Shown here: positions 51,719 through 62,187 of the stretch, piece by piece
Position numbering within the stretch: position 1 is the stretch's first letter
How the letters are laid out: each line of letters starts with the position of its first letter
Source: Schizochytrium sp. CCTCC M209059
Taxonomy: Eukaryota > Sar > Bigyra > Thraustochytrida > Thraustochytriidae
NCBI GenBank assembly: GCA_000818945.1
Contig: KN805429.1
Location: 78,113 to 142,112, forward strand
Direction: 5' to 3'
Length of the DNA: 64,000 nucleotides
Notes under the pieces: model-generated
Told to the model about the DNA's origin: nothing
The model's database searches: none
Seen by the model: only the letters and a program-made list of their open reading frames with translations
Made by a program: the position numbers and the translations under genes

Positions 51719-52399
51719 AGGTTGTTATCCTGAATTCGCCATCGCTTCGCCAATCCTTTCCGTTTCAGCATGTAGCAGCTTGCGATGGTAGTGAACCCGT
51801 CTTCAAGCCTGCTTCGTTTGCAGCAGCAGAAGCAGCTCATGCCACGCCTGAGGCACCGTGACCGTGACATGAGCATCATTTGGCGTTCCTACCATGGGTT
51901 CCGAACAGCTTCGTGCTTTGTTTGTGTCAACCCCGGCAGTCCTCAGCGATTGAGACGAGCAAACGATGATAAGAAGTCGGTCAGCGATCACCACCCCATT
52001 GTCCCCGCAAATGTCGGGCCAGCGCCAGCGCCAGCGACCACTGCGACTGCGAGACGCACGGTCGCAGTGCAACCCCAAGAGCCAGCTGCTTCTGCACCTG
52101 CACTGCGAGAGGGGGCGAGCGAGAGCGGTCTAGGAGCGCCGATCGCCAGAGGCGTCTTCGCAAGGGCCCAGACGAACACTTCAGCTGGCTGGCTGCAGGC
52201 AGGCAGGCAAGAACGAGTTTCCTCTCTTCTGTTCTCCTCTCCCCTCTCTCCTCTCCTCTCCTGCCCTCTCCGAACAAGCTGGCCGAGGAATTCGACCTCA
52301 ACTTTGCTCGACCCTTCGAGGTGCGCGCACCCCGAGGGAGGGAGGCCCTGATTAAGGGCTCCGTGGGGTGGCCCGTAACTAAGTCATCCGTCCTACTCC

Positions 52400-52400
52400 T

Positions 52401-52464
<64 letters not shown>

Positions 52465-52465
52465 T
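52400..52465. repeat. (TTTC)n microsatellite
   Basis: About 16 tandem TTTC units upstream of the second PAP2 gene. Confidence 0.92.
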
Positions 52466-53006
52466 TTCGGGCGCTCGCGATCGGCCGCGTCGGACCGCCA
52501 TCCCTCTTCTTCGATCCGGTCCGGCGGAGCGAGGCTCTTCGCGCTGCGCAGCCGCAGCTGAGACCCCGATTTCCGCGATGGCTGGCCTCCCGGCCTCTCT
52601 CGTCCGGGTCCGGAGTGGATGGATGAATGAATGAATGAATGAATGAATGCACGGATGCGTCTGTGCGCAGGTCTTGCGGGCGTTGCTCTTGCGTGCGTGT
52701 GTGTGTGCGTGCGTGCGTGCTTCCGGTGCTTTCATTCGCCGCTTTCGTTCATACTTCATTCTTCGCCTCTTTCCTGCTTCCTTTCCCAGGGTGGCGTTGG
52801 CCAAGTGCGACTGAGGCAGTGCGTGCGGCGCAAAAACAAACTGCGCAGCAGGCTGGCAGGCAGGCAGGCAGGCAGTCCGGCATCGGGGACGCGGCACGCA
52901 CGCTGGAAGACCAGACCCTCCGAGGCTCGACGCGACTGCGAGCGGCGAGCGCACAGCCGAGCGCGGGAGAGAGAAGACGCGAGGTGGAGAAAGGAGAGCG
53001 GGGACG

Positions 53007-54020
53007 ATGGCGAGCTTCGCCGTGCACAGACTGCGGAGCGGCGACGACCGCGACCAGGGCGACCACCCCTTGGATAAGCTGCCTTACAACCTGAAGAAAC
53101 CGCACACCCTGCTGTACTACTATGCGGCCGACTGGGTGTCTGGTGCGGTGCTGGGGATCCTGACCATGATCGTGGGCAACACCAAGCTCCGGACGCGGTT
53201 CTACGAGTTGACCGATCCATCTTACATGTACCCTTACGAGGAAGACACTGTCTCGGTGACCATGCTCATCGTTATCGGCGTGGCTCTTCCTCTCGTGATT
53301 CTGGCCGTTGTGGAGGCCCTGCTCAAGTACCGAGTCAAGTCGTGGCCCGTCGTCCTCGACGTGCACCACTTTGTTCTCGGCCTCATGCAGTCGCTCGCCC
53401 TTGGCCAGCTCATCACCGTGTCTCTTAAAGTCTCTGTCGGACGTCTACGCCCGAGCGCCTTCGGGCGGCAGACTGAAAACATCCACGGCTGGAACATGAG
53501 CTTTCCTAGCGGCCACACGTCGATGGCCTTTGGCTGTCTTACTTATCTTGCTCTTTTCCTCGCGGCTAAAACGGGCATCTTTAGCAAGGCTGGCGTGTGG
53601 CCGAGCAAGGACAAGATTCGCTCGGGAGACCCGTTTCGTGGTTCCTTTGCCATTGGCATTTGGGTCTTTATTGCTCCGATGGCGCTCGCGATCTTTGTCG
53701 GCGCCACGCGATTGGTGGACTACGCGCACGATTTTAGTGACGTTAACGCAGGGGCTGTCATTGGCATTGGGTGCGGATGGTTTGCATACCAGTGCAACTT
53801 CCCTTCTGTCTCAGACAGCCTTGCAGCCCTGCCACGGCCCCTCGCGCACCTTCACCTTTCGGATCCGGATTGGATCCGCTATTACCGCAACGAGAAGACT
53901 GGTGGTGTCGAGGATGACTTTGGAGCCATGCGAACCGCGTCGCGCGGCCGAGATCCCCCGCGGGCCGAGTTTGCGTCTTCTTTTAGCCCGGGCGCAGACA
54001 TTGAAAATGGCGCTCACTGA
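53007..54020 (+). CDS. PAP2-family lipid phosphate phosphatase, copy 2
   Basis: 337 residues, ATG at 53007. Paralogue of the gene at 50363, with the same order of helices. Motif 1 KVSVGRLRP and motif 2 PSGH are intact. Motif 3 reads TRLVDYAHDFSD, with Thr where the family consensus and copy 1 have Ser; the Arg, His and Asp are kept, so activity is likely. Same shared segments flank the motifs (DKLPY, YPYEEDTVS, LPRPLAHLH, DPDWIRYY). The tail differs from copy 1. Expected substrates are phosphatidate-like lipids at the ER or plasma membrane. Confidence 0.92.
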   Translation: MASFAVHRLRSGDDRDQGDHPLDKLPYNLKKPHTLLYYYAADWVSGAVLGILTMIVGNTKLRTRFYELTDPSYMYPYEEDTVSVTMLIVIGVALPLVILAVVEALLKYRVKSWPVVLDVHHFVLGLMQSLALGQLITVSLKVSVGRLRPSAFGRQTENIHGWNMSFPSGHTSMAFGCLTYLALFLAAKTGIFSKAGVWPSKDKIRSGDPFRGSFAIGIWVFIAPMALAIFVGATRLVDYAHDFSDVNAGAVIGIGCGWFAYQCNFPSVSDSLAALPRPLAHLHLSDPDWIRYYRNEKTGGVEDDFGAMRTASRGRDPPRAEFASSFSPGADIENGAH

Positions 54021-54541
54021 TCGTAACTAGCAAAGTACCCAGGGTCGCTCGCCTGCTTGTGTTAGATTGTACACGCAAGTGCAAGCAAGCGCGATGCTAC
54101 ACCTCATGTAAATGGATATGCACACTTTTTCCAATCTTCCAGTATACGTTAGCTAAAGCTAATGCGATCAGTACATGCAAGCGGGTTATGTAAAGTCTTG
54201 TTGCCAGTTTCTTCATACTTTTCCAAATCGAAGCAAAAACGATCGCTCGTTTGAACAGAAGAGAAGAAAGAGAAAACAACAAGTCTCTTTTTTCTTGTTT
54301 TGTTCTGATTTGTTTTTGCATTGCATTGCATTGTGTTTTGTTTTGTTTAATTTTGTTCTGGCTTGTTTTTGCATTAATTTTTGCATTGCATTACATTGCA
54401 TTGTGTTTCGTTCTTGTTTTGTTTCTTTGATAAGGCCTACGTTGGGAGAAAAGGGGGGAGGAGGGGGGGGGGGGGGGCCGCACAAAATCATGAATAGCTT
54501 ACAACAATCGATTACGGGATGGGGCGAAAAGCATGAATCGT
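54021..54541. other. Convergent intergenic region
   Basis: 521 bp between the PAP2 and DRC10-like stops. It has two imperfect copies of a T-rich, ttgcattgcat-containing segment (about 54300-54425) and a G15 tract at 54463-54477. No gene seen. Confidence 0.5.
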
Positions 54542-55846
54542 CTACTTTTTCTTGCCACCCTTCTTGCCCTTCTTTTGAAGATTTTGCACCTCGGCTCGGG
54601 CGACATAGCCCCGGAATAGCTTTTGCACTGACGCAGCGCCATGGTCTCGTGCGCGCTCTTGTGCGGTCTGCTCGTACATGTATTCGGCCCATTTGGCCTC
54701 CTCCTCCGCAATGCGTGCGTTTTCAGCATCGACACGGGCAAAGTGGTCCTCGAGCTTGTCAAGTTTCGCACTCTCGGCATCAAATTGAGCGCGCAAACGC
54801 TCGAGCTCGTCGCGTTTCGCGCCAAAATCAGTGTCAAAACGGTCTATTTGTCCATTCACCTCGGCCTGTGCCTTGTTCTTCTTCTTGCCGAGCGAAGTCT
54901 CCTTCTCCTCCATCTCCGCGGTCAGCTTCGCGAGTTCCTCATTCAGCTTTTTCTCCTCTGTGCGCAGCGTCTCGCAGATCTGGGTGTGCTCGTCATCGAG
55001 GGCCTTTCGCTTCGTGCTAATTTCCAGCTCCAGCTGTGCCTCCTCTTCGTCTGCAGCGTGTTTGATTTCACGCAGCTCGGTCTCTAGTTTCCGCACGTGA
55101 GCGTCGAGCTCGCTCACCATGCGGTTGCGGTTCCGCCGAGCAACGGCGAGTTCGCTCTCGAGCGTGCTGCGGTCCTCCTCAGCTTCGTGCTTGCGTGAAG
55201 AGACATTCTGCAAGAGCTCTTTTTCTGCGTGCTCCTCCTCCACAGTGGTTGTCAGCGCTTTGAAAACAACGTTGCGCAAACCACCGAGCCAGTCCGCCAA
55301 GACCTCGCTCGTCACTTCCTTGGGTGCAAAAGCTGCTCCCTCTTCGAATTCACCTTGCTCCTTTTCCTCGTCGCTGCTCACTTCGACACGGCTTCCACTG
55401 GGGCCCTTTCCGGATTTATTCTCCCCACCAAAATGGCTGACCCGGGCTGGGTTGCTGCCATTCACCATGCTCGGCGCGTCATCGATATCTTCATCATCGG
55501 CAAGCTTGGACTCTCCATAGGTGACAATGTCCTCGAGCGTCTGACGCGCGACAGCATCGTCGCGCAGAGCGCGGCAAAGTGCGCGCGTATTAGTGCGCAA
55601 CTTTTTCTCAATTTGATTGAGAGTATCAACGCTTCGGCATTGCTCTTGCGCTACGACGAGCGCCTCCTCGTACTGGAACTGCGACTCAAGACACGAGGCA
55701 ACTTCACGTCGGTCTCGCGCCTCGAGCGCTTGGAAAACATTCGAGCTTGCATGCTCCGGGACCTGCGCGAGGCAAGCCAATTGCTCCAGCGTATCTCCTA
55801 GAACGCCAATGACTCGCTGCGCCTCCACGTGCGATAGTTTCTCCAT
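54542..55846 (-). CDS. Coiled-coil IQ-motif protein, probably dynein regulatory complex subunit (DRC10/IQCD-like)
   Basis: 434 residues from the ATG at 55846; further in-frame upstream sequence lacks an ATG. The N-terminus, HVEAQRVIGVLGDTLEQL, resembles the conserved opening of IQCD/DRC10. Long alpha-helical coiled coil spans about 235-400, interrupted upstream by an acidic disordered segment (about 140-190). Near the C-terminus is an IQ-like calmodulin-binding motif, VQKLFRGYVARAEVQ, then a Lys/Gly tail. DRC10 belongs to the nexin-dynein regulatory complex of motile axonemes, consistent with zoospores. DRC9/IQCG has a similar plan and cannot be excluded. Confidence 0.65.
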   Translation of the reverse strand: MEKLSHVEAQRVIGVLGDTLEQLACLAQVPEHASSNVFQALEARDRREVASCLESQFQYEEALVVAQEQCRSVDTLNQIEKKLRTNTRALCRALRDDAVARQTLEDIVTYGESKLADDEDIDDAPSMVNGSNPARVSHFGGENKSGKGPSGSRVEVSSDEEKEQGEFEEGAAFAPKEVTSEVLADWLGGLRNVVFKALTTTVEEEHAEKELLQNVSSRKHEAEEDRSTLESELAVARRNRNRMVSELDAHVRKLETELREIKHAADEEEAQLELEISTKRKALDDEHTQICETLRTEEKKLNEELAKLTAEMEEKETSLGKKKNKAQAEVNGQIDRFDTDFGAKRDELERLRAQFDAESAKLDKLEDHFARVDAENARIAEEEAKWAEYMYEQTAQERARDHGAASVQKLFRGYVARAEVQNLQKKGKKGGKKK

Positions 55847-56675
55847 CGCGCCTCGCTGCGCAGTGCACGCCGAGAGCGGAGGATCCCGCGGCCCTTCGCG
55901 GCTCCACTTCCGCCGCTCACGATCTTCCTCGCCTCTTCGTCCTTCTTGTTCTTCAGTATCTGCGTGTGCGTTGCTGCTACTGCTGCAGCCGCTGCCGCCC
56001 GGCGGGAGCACGTTGCTCCAGACCCGCTCTCAAAGAATAACGCGCTACTGGTGTATGTGTATGTATGTATACCAGGCACGGAGACCGACGAAAAACGAAC
56101 CACAAGTGCACACCCTCCTTCCGCACACCCCGTGCGCGCGAGGACTCCTCCCTTCAGCCCCGCCGCGAACGGATACTTTACGGCGCCATCTCGCGCCGAA
56201 ATCGCGTCAACCCTATCCTCTATCTCCCCGGCGCCGAGATGCCACGCCACGCCCTCCCTGCCATGCGACGCCGCGCTTTCTCGCGATGCCGCGCTCGCAG
56301 GCCCCGGCGGGGCGCGGCTCCGCAGAGGCCGGCCGGCCGGCCTGTCTGTCTGCCTGCCTGCCTGCCTGCCTCTCCCCAGCCTCCGAGGGCCTCGCGCCGG
56401 CACGCAGGCGGCCGCGGCGAGCCGCATCCGCATGGCCTGCGCCAGCGGCCACCCAAGTTTAGGCCCGCCACGGTCGCAAAGCGGGCAGGCGGGGAAAGGG
56501 GAGAAGGGGAGAAGGAGAGGAGGAGAACAAAGGAGGGAGGCGAGGGAGGGGAGAGAGAGGCAAGGAGAGGCAAGGAGAGGCAAGGAGAGGCGAGCAGGCA
56601 AGCAAGCAAGCAAAGCGCCAGCCGCACGCAAGGGAGCACCAGCAGCAGGAGAGAAGCCCGCGCAAGCCCGCCACC
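55847..56675. promoter_or_regulatory. Divergent intergenic region DRC10-like / eS21
   Basis: 829 bp with (TGTA)n near 56055, (CCTG)n near 56350-56372, a purine-rich gagaggcaag repeat (56552-56593) and a (AAGC)n run near 56600. The purine-rich tract directly precedes the ribosomal protein start and may be its 5' UTR. Confidence 0.5.
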
Positions 56676-57265
56676 ATGCAGAACGACGCCGGAGAGAACG
56701 TGGACCTCTACATCCCGCGCAAGTGGTACGTGCCCGCCCCCCGCCCGCGCGCCGGTCTGGCGCGCGCGAGAGAGATGGATGGAGAAATGGAGGCATGATG
56801 ATGAAGAAGAGGATGACGGGACGGGAGGATGACAGGAGGAGAGCGCGCGACACGCGTGAACGACGAGTGTCTGCGCGGCTGTCGACGACGTGGGGCTGAA
56901 CGGGGGAAGAAAGAGAGAGAGAGAGAGAGATTGCGCGCGACGAGGCGTATCGAGAAAAGGAAGGGTTTTGGACGCATGCATGGGTGCGGCAGAGTGACTA
57001 ACGAAAATTTTGCTTGTTGTCTCCCTCATGACAATGACCATCGCTGGTGACATTTGGTTTCTATAGCTCGTGGACCAAGAGGCTCATCACCTCCCAGGAC
57101 AAGGGCTCTATCCAGATCAACGTTGCCCACGTTGACCCGGACACTGGCCTGTACACTGGCAAGTTCACCCCCATCGCTCTCTCTGGCTACATCCGCTCCA
57201 AGGGCGAAGGCGACATGGCCCTCACCGCTCTCGCGAGCAAGATCCAGGAGGAGGAGGAGGAATAA
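56676..57265 (+). CDS. RPS21: Ribosomal protein eS21 (40S), two exons
   Basis: Exons 56676-56725 and 57067-57265 join in phase 2 to give 82 residues, the usual eS21 length. The start MQNDAGENVDLYIPRK is nearly identical to the animal protein, the Cys of RKC is split by the intron, and SIQINVAHVD and GYIRSKGE follow. eS21 sits on the 40S subunit near uS2 and helps late 18S maturation. It ends in five Glu, unlike the animal C-terminus. The intron after a short first exon is typical for ribosomal protein genes in intron-poor eukaryotes. Confidence 0.97.
56726..57066 (+). other. Intron of the eS21 gene
   Basis: 341 bp, donor gtacgtg, acceptor ttctatag, branch-like tgactaac near 56996. Contains a (GA)n tract near 56910-56930. 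Removing it restores the conserved protein. Confidence 0.95.
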
Positions 57266-57510
57266 ATCTTCTATATTGTTAGGATCTTCTCTGCGCTGTC
57301 CTTTTGTTATTTTCTCCCCACCCGTTGAGGCGCTCTCGATTGACCTTTTGGGTCGGCTCAGAATGGACCTCTTGAGCACCAACAACAACTCAATACAACA
57401 TACCACACCACATGTGCGCGCGTGCCACTCAATCCGTCGAGGGCCTTCGTTTGAGAAACCTTGCTTGCTTGCTTGCTATGACCTTGTAAAACTTGGGGTC
57501 CCTCGGATGG

Positions 57511-58071
57511 CTAGTTGAGGGTTGAAAAGGCAAAGTAAGTCCACGCGCCAATTCCGACGAGCGGCACAGCCGCGCGAAGTCCAAAGTTTGAAGAGGACGA
57601 TATCTTGGCCTGGCGCGCATTCATGCGCTTCGCACGCTCCGCGGGAGTCTTGGCATAGTTTATCTTGGCCCTGTAATAGTGGCGACTCTCGCGATTCATG
57701 TAATTCGCGGAGCGGTTCACCTCGCCAGCCTCGGGCGCGGCACCATGGTTCGCATTCCAATGTGGCGGTGGTGCCGACGATGACTGCGAGGCTCCAGCAC
57801 CGTACGAGGCAGACGCGCTGCCCGGAGTTGCGCTTCTGTGAAAGCGGCCGAGACCTTGGGCGCTCTCAAGCGAGCGGTCATACGACCTTCGCGAGCCTGA
57901 GGCGCCCAAGACCTCCCAGGCCTCCGAGACGCGCACAAACTCCTTCGCTGACCCTGGATTGTTTGAGACGTCCGGATGCGTTGCGCGCGCTAGTTCTCTG
58001 TACGCGCGCTTCACCTCCTCGTGCGAGGCGTCGGTCGCAACGCCCAGCACCTCGTAGTGCGTGCGCCCCAT
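57511..58071 (-). CDS. J-domain (DnaJ/Hsp40) protein with C-terminal hydrophobic tail
   Basis: 186 residues from the ATG at 58071, which begins MGRTHYEVLGV; the in-frame upstream stretch lacks an ATG. J domain at about 4-70 with the HPD triad at 32-34, needed to stimulate Hsp70 ATPase. A Ser/Ala/Gly-rich middle follows, and the chain ends with a single hydrophobic helix (about 166-183), suggesting a tail-anchored membrane protein. No Gly/Phe zinc-finger region, so class C (DnaJC). Client and compartment unknown; mitochondrial or ER membrane both fit. Faces eS21 at its 3' end. Confidence 0.88.
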   Translation of the reverse strand: MGRTHYEVLGVATDASHEEVKRAYRELARATHPDVSNNPGSAKEFVRVSEAWEVLGASGSRRSYDRSLESAQGLGRFHRSATPGSASASYGAGASQSSSAPPPHWNANHGAAPEAGEVNRSANYMNRESRHYYRAKINYAKTPAERAKRMNARQAKISSSSNFGLRAAVPLVGIGAWTYFAFSTLN

Positions 58072-58460
58072 GCTGACGCTCCGCGGGCCAACCTTCAGGC
58101 CGTCTTTCTTGTTGTTCGCCCACGCGGCGGGCGCCCGCCAGGTCCACACGGGTCGCGGACGCGAGCTCGAGCGCAAGCAAGCGCGCGACGCACGATCGGT
58201 GCAAGGCGCTCGAGCGAGCCCGACCGAAGTGGTTCTGTCTGCTCACGAGATCGGAAACGAAATCCATAACCAAATCCACACGGAAATTCAAAACCCACAA
58301 GCAGTCTCCGACTTCAGCTCCGTCTGAGCGCGCGGACCAGCGCGGTCTGCTGCTACTCTGCGCGCAGCAGAGCAGCGTCTGCTTCCCAGCGCTGCTCCAA
58401 CCTGCGTGTGTGCCTGCCTGCACGCGGTTGCAAAGTGCCCTGCCTCTTGGGGGCGCAGAG
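58072..58460. promoter_or_regulatory. Divergent intergenic region DnaJ / SWIM gene
   Basis: 389 bp between two start codons. Both frames extend into it without ATG. No recognisable element. Confidence 0.45.
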
Positions 58461-58937
58461 ATGCAGGCAGCGCAGCAGCTGCTCGCCGAGGCCGGGGCCC
58501 GGCTGCTCGCGCTAGACGAAGCCGACAAGGCCGTCGCGGAGGCCCGGGGAACAGCAGAGCAGGACGCTGCGCGCGAGGCGCGTCGAAAATGTGAAGAAAA
58601 GGCTTTTGCCAGCGCTCTGGCGCTCGACGCCCTCGTGGGTCCTGACCTTTTGGACAGGGCACTCGCGGTTTGCAAACCCAAGGACCGCGCCAACGCCGTG
58701 CGCAGGTTCGTTGCGCGACGCTCCAGGAGGACGTGTTATCATGTCTGCGGCGTGCAGGCCGTCTACCTTTGCGTCGAGGGGTTCTGCAGCTGCAGAGATT
58801 TCGTCTCAAGAGCAGAGGCCGTCGATGTACCCATGTGCAAACATCTTGTTGCCGTAGCTCTCGCCGACGCGCTTGGCGTCTCGGAGGAAATCATCGTCAA
58901 CGATGAAGATTTTGCCAAGCATCTTTCTAGCCGCTGA
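58461..58937 (+). CDS. SWIM zinc-finger protein (ZSWIM7/SWS1-like)
   Basis: 158 residues from the ATG at 58461. Helical Ala/Glu-rich N-terminus, then a SWIM domain: Tyr/Leu-Cys strand, CSCRDF, and PMCKHLVAVALADAL, giving CxC...CxH zinc ligands. Length and placement of the SWIM domain near the C-terminus match ZSWIM7/SWS1 (about 140 residues), the Shu-complex subunit that supports RAD51 filament formation in homologous recombination. Larger SWIM proteins (MULE transposases, MEKK-type E3s) are ruled out by size. No recognisable SWSAP1 partner in the window. Confidence 0.8.
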   Translation: MQAAQQLLAEAGARLLALDEADKAVAEARGTAEQDAAREARRKCEEKAFASALALDALVGPDLLDRALAVCKPKDRANAVRRFVARRSRRTCYHVCGVQAVYLCVEGFCSCRDFVSRAEAVDVPMCKHLVAVALADALGVSEEIIVNDEDFAKHLSSR

Positions 58938-59933
58938 CCTCGTGCCCAGGTTGTCCTCATTTGTAAACTTGAAGCAACGAGAAGCGCATGTCCGGGTTAA
59001 ACTTGACTGCGTGCTTGGTGCTCGCCTCCCCGACGCACCCATCGTCCGTCTCACAATTCGCCGTCCGCGTCCTGCTGTAGGCAATCCGTCTCTAAGAAAT
59101 GTACATTCGCACCCTTACAATGACAATGTCCCGTCCTCCTCACGCGGACCGACCGACTGACTCTTCCCCGTGCTCCATCCATCCATCCATCCCTCCCTCC
59201 CCGCGTCGCTGCTGCCGTCTCAGGCCTCGAGGCCCGGGCCTACTCCTCCCCCACCCTCTGTCAGCCTTGCTGCTACCCGACGAAGCCAATGCTCGCGCCC
59301 TCGCCGCCTTCCTTCCCGCCCTCTCCCGTCGCCGTCAACCCGTCGCCGTCAATGGCCAGCTTCCCTCCCAGGTTCGCCATTTCGACGATCCGGTCCTGCC
59401 TACCGTATCTATCATGATGATCTCCCTGCGGTGCTCCTCCGTAGCGTCTCGAGGAGCGTCCAGCTCCGGCCGGCGCCCGCGCGTCGTGTTTTCTGAGCCC
59501 GCCTCCGCGCCAGGGCGGGTCGAAGCCGCTCTCCTCGCCGTCGACCGAGGCGCCGGCGCGCGCAGTCTCGGCGCCGCCGCCGCGCGGAGCTCCCTGCGCG
59601 CGGATGGACCGGGTCCGCGCCGGTCCTGCTCGGCGATGGCCCAGGCCGCGCTCTGCGACAGAGTGACGGTCGCCGGCAGGCAGAGCGAGCGCGAGCTGGA
59701 CTGGAGGAGAGAGATCGAGCAGGAGAATACGCAGCGAGTACGTACGTACTAGGAGAGCAGAGAGCAGGCTGTTGGGGGGCGCCGAGGCAGACCCGAAACA
59801 GGCGACCCGATCGGCACGCGCCGAGGAGGCCGCGGGCGCGAGGCGGGCGGCGGACGCGCGGACAGGCGCGGAGGGAGCAGCGGGCGGGCGGGCGGCGTGG
59901 GCGGCGCTTGGGTTCGTGGAGAGGGGGAGGAAG
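58938..59933. other. Intergenic region before the papain-like protease
   Basis: 996 bp, GC-rich in its second half, with (CCAT)n near 59178-59190. The protease frame is open back to 59772 but with no ATG, and is Ala/Arg/Gly low-complexity. No separate gene supported. Confidence 0.5.
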
Positions 59934-61463
59934 ATGGCCTCGACGTGGAGGCTGGTTCTCGCCGGCCTGTGCGCCCTGCAGGTGCTGCTCGTCAAGGCCG
60001 AGGCGAGGACGGCGACGAGGCTGGGTGTCGACGATGGGGCGGGTGGGAGCACGGGAAGAAGCAGGCGGCTGAACTCGCTGGAACTCGACCTCCTCCTCAC
60101 CACGTCGGACGAGGACGCCGAGGCGATGCTCGAAGCTGAAAACTGTCATGATTCGCTTCTGACCTCGATCTTTAATCTCCTCGCCAGTGACGTTATCATG
60201 GATCTTACCAGCACGCTTGGAGTCCTCGGGGTGGATCCCTTGGACCTTGACCTCTCGATTATCAATGGCGTCGTCGAGATTCTGAACGACTCACCTCTGG
60301 CCAAGCTGCGTCTCTGTATGTTTAGGCGGTCGCACGAAAAGGTCGCCGAAATGAATGCGATCGCCGCGCGCGGAAATGAATCTGCGTCCTTTGACACGAA
60401 TCTCTTCAGTTTCCTTGCTGGAGACGAAAAGATCCCCTTTAATGGTCTCGTCGGAGCGGAAAACGTCAGCGCAGTCATTGGCGAGCTGCAAACCACTGCC
60501 CCTGCCCCCGCGGATTTGACGGGGTCCGACGGGGCGCGCAGACTTTCGGATCCCTCCGAATTCTCCTGGGTCGGATCAGCGGTCTCGGAGCGCGTGCAGA
60601 ACCAAGGCAACTGCGGCGGCTGCTGGGCATTTTCTGCGGCTGAGATGATTTCCGCCATGGCTTATATCCAGAACGGTGGAAACTACTCGTATGTTCTCTC
60701 GCCGCAGCAGCTTGTCTCGTGCGACACGGAATCAAATGTGAACGCCGGCTGCAACGGGGGCAATTACCAGTATGTCTGGGATGGCAGCTCCGCATACTCG
60801 AGTGACAATGCTCTCGCTTTGCTATCGACGTACCCGTTCACCGATGCATCTTCAGGTGTCACCTCGGCTTGCCAAGAGGTCCTCGCCGGTGATGGTGTTG
60901 CGACCGCAGTCACAAATCGGCGCCTTGCGGATGAGGGCGGTGGCCTGTTTTCCTCTTCTGGCAAATACGCGAGCTCGACGCTCCTCCGCGAGACGCTGCT
61001 CGCGCACCCCATCTCGGTCGCCATCGCTGTGACGGACTGCTTTTATGCGTACGACTCGGGAATTTTGATGGCGAGCCAGTGTCCCGAAGCCATGGAAGCT
61101 GAATCCTGCGAGCTTAACCATGCCGTTCTCCTTGTCGGGTACGGAGGCATGGACACCGAAACGCCTTATTTCATCGTGAAAAACTCGTGGGGAAGTCGAT
61201 GGGGCGAAAATGGTTTTGTTCGGATTGAGATGATTGACGACGATGACATCGCAGCGCCTCCTGCCTGCAGCGGCATGCTCGGTGTCTCCATGATGGCCGC
61301 GTATCCAGCAAGTACAAGCTACTTACAGACCCCTCAAGTCACGTCCGCGCCATCTACTTCAGGTGGGAATGCCCCTTCCTCCGCACCGAAGACCTTCCAG
61401 GGAGCCAACCTTGCGCTCCTTGCCAACTTAGTTCTCACCGTCTTGGCGATGAACAATTTTTGA
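59934..61463 (+). CDS. Papain-family (C1A) cysteine protease with C-terminal hydrophobic tail
   Basis: 509 residues, ATG at 59934. Signal peptide about 1-23. A long propeptide (to about 205) lacks a clear ERFNIN motif. Mature domain: oxyanion Gln224 and catalytic Cys230 in NQGNCGGCWAFSA, GCNGGN, catalytic His396 in LNHAVLLVGYG, and Asn417 in VKNSWGSRWGENGF. The triad is complete, so it should be active, probably in lysosome-like vacuoles or at the surface. After the catalytic domain is a Ser/Thr/Pro linker and a final hydrophobic segment (about 490-506), which may be a GPI-attachment signal or membrane anchor; most cathepsins lack this. Confidence 0.9.
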   Translation: MASTWRLVLAGLCALQVLLVKAEARTATRLGVDDGAGGSTGRSRRLNSLELDLLLTTSDEDAEAMLEAENCHDSLLTSIFNLLASDVIMDLTSTLGVLGVDPLDLDLSIINGVVEILNDSPLAKLRLCMFRRSHEKVAEMNAIAARGNESASFDTNLFSFLAGDEKIPFNGLVGAENVSAVIGELQTTAPAPADLTGSDGARRLSDPSEFSWVGSAVSERVQNQGNCGGCWAFSAAEMISAMAYIQNGGNYSYVLSPQQLVSCDTESNVNAGCNGGNYQYVWDGSSAYSSDNALALLSTYPFTDASSGVTSACQEVLAGDGVATAVTNRRLADEGGGLFSSSGKYASSTLLRETLLAHPISVAIAVTDCFYAYDSGILMASQCPEAMEAESCELNHAVLLVGYGGMDTETPYFIVKNSWGSRWGENGFVRIEMIDDDDIAAPPACSGMLGVSMMAAYPASTSYLQTPQVTSAPSTSGGNAPSSAPKTFQGANLALLANLVLTVLAMNNF

Positions 61464-62187
61464 GCTACGACACGCTCTGCGCCTTTCGATGTTTATCTTG
61501 ATGAGAAATAGCGCATGACCTAAGCACAGCACCAAGCCGATGCAGACGCACGGTCTCTCGGCACTCCATGGTATATGAACGAGCAGTAGCAGTTTTGCTT
61601 CTCGGCTTCCAAGCCCAATTTCTTTACCAAAATGTAAGCATTCTAATTTTCCTCAGGGCTAGGCCCCCGGTGTTTTCTGTTTGTCTCTTGAATCTCGCCT
61701 CGACTTTGTCCACGCCGCGGTGCTCGATCGGCCGCTATTGGGTCCAGGCCCTATGACCTGTCTTGCACGCCCACTGACTGCCTATTGAGATGCCAATGAA
61801 ATCTCAACGGACTTTAACGCCATTTGCAGTGGCAAATTGAACACCAAGCCCAAAAGCTCCCAGGCAGGCAGCGTGTAAGCTACGGGCGCGGGCCCTTGCG
61901 GGAGCAGGAAAAGGGTCACTACATTCACGCAAGCGCGCAGACGCGCGGACTGAGGCTGGTGCCCGGCGCTAGGAGCAGGAGATCGAGCTCGGGGTTGGCG
62001 GCTTGGAACGATGAGCCGCACGCTGACCAAACGTCCCAGACCAACGTCTTCGGGGTACGTCAGAAACAACGAGCTGCTTCAAGAAGCTCGAGCTTGCTCG
62101 CAAAGGATGATGGGAGAACGTCCTTTGTGGCCGCGTCATGCATCGAGACCGCGCATGTGCACAGGCCGTCAACCTCGGAGGCCGCTC
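61464..62187. other. Intergenic region before the repeat adhesin
   Basis: 724 bp containing the 3' UTR of the protease and presumed promoter of the next gene. No gene or notable repeat seen. Confidence 0.5.

Larger units (their letters stand above)
51419..53006. other. Intergenic region between the PAP2 paralogues
   Basis: 1.6 kb. It holds a 97-bp imperfect tandem duplication (51541 onward), a long (TTTC)n tract, (TGAA)n near 52620-52646 and (GCAG)n near 52853-52874. Frames here are low-complexity and unsupported. Confidence 0.5.
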
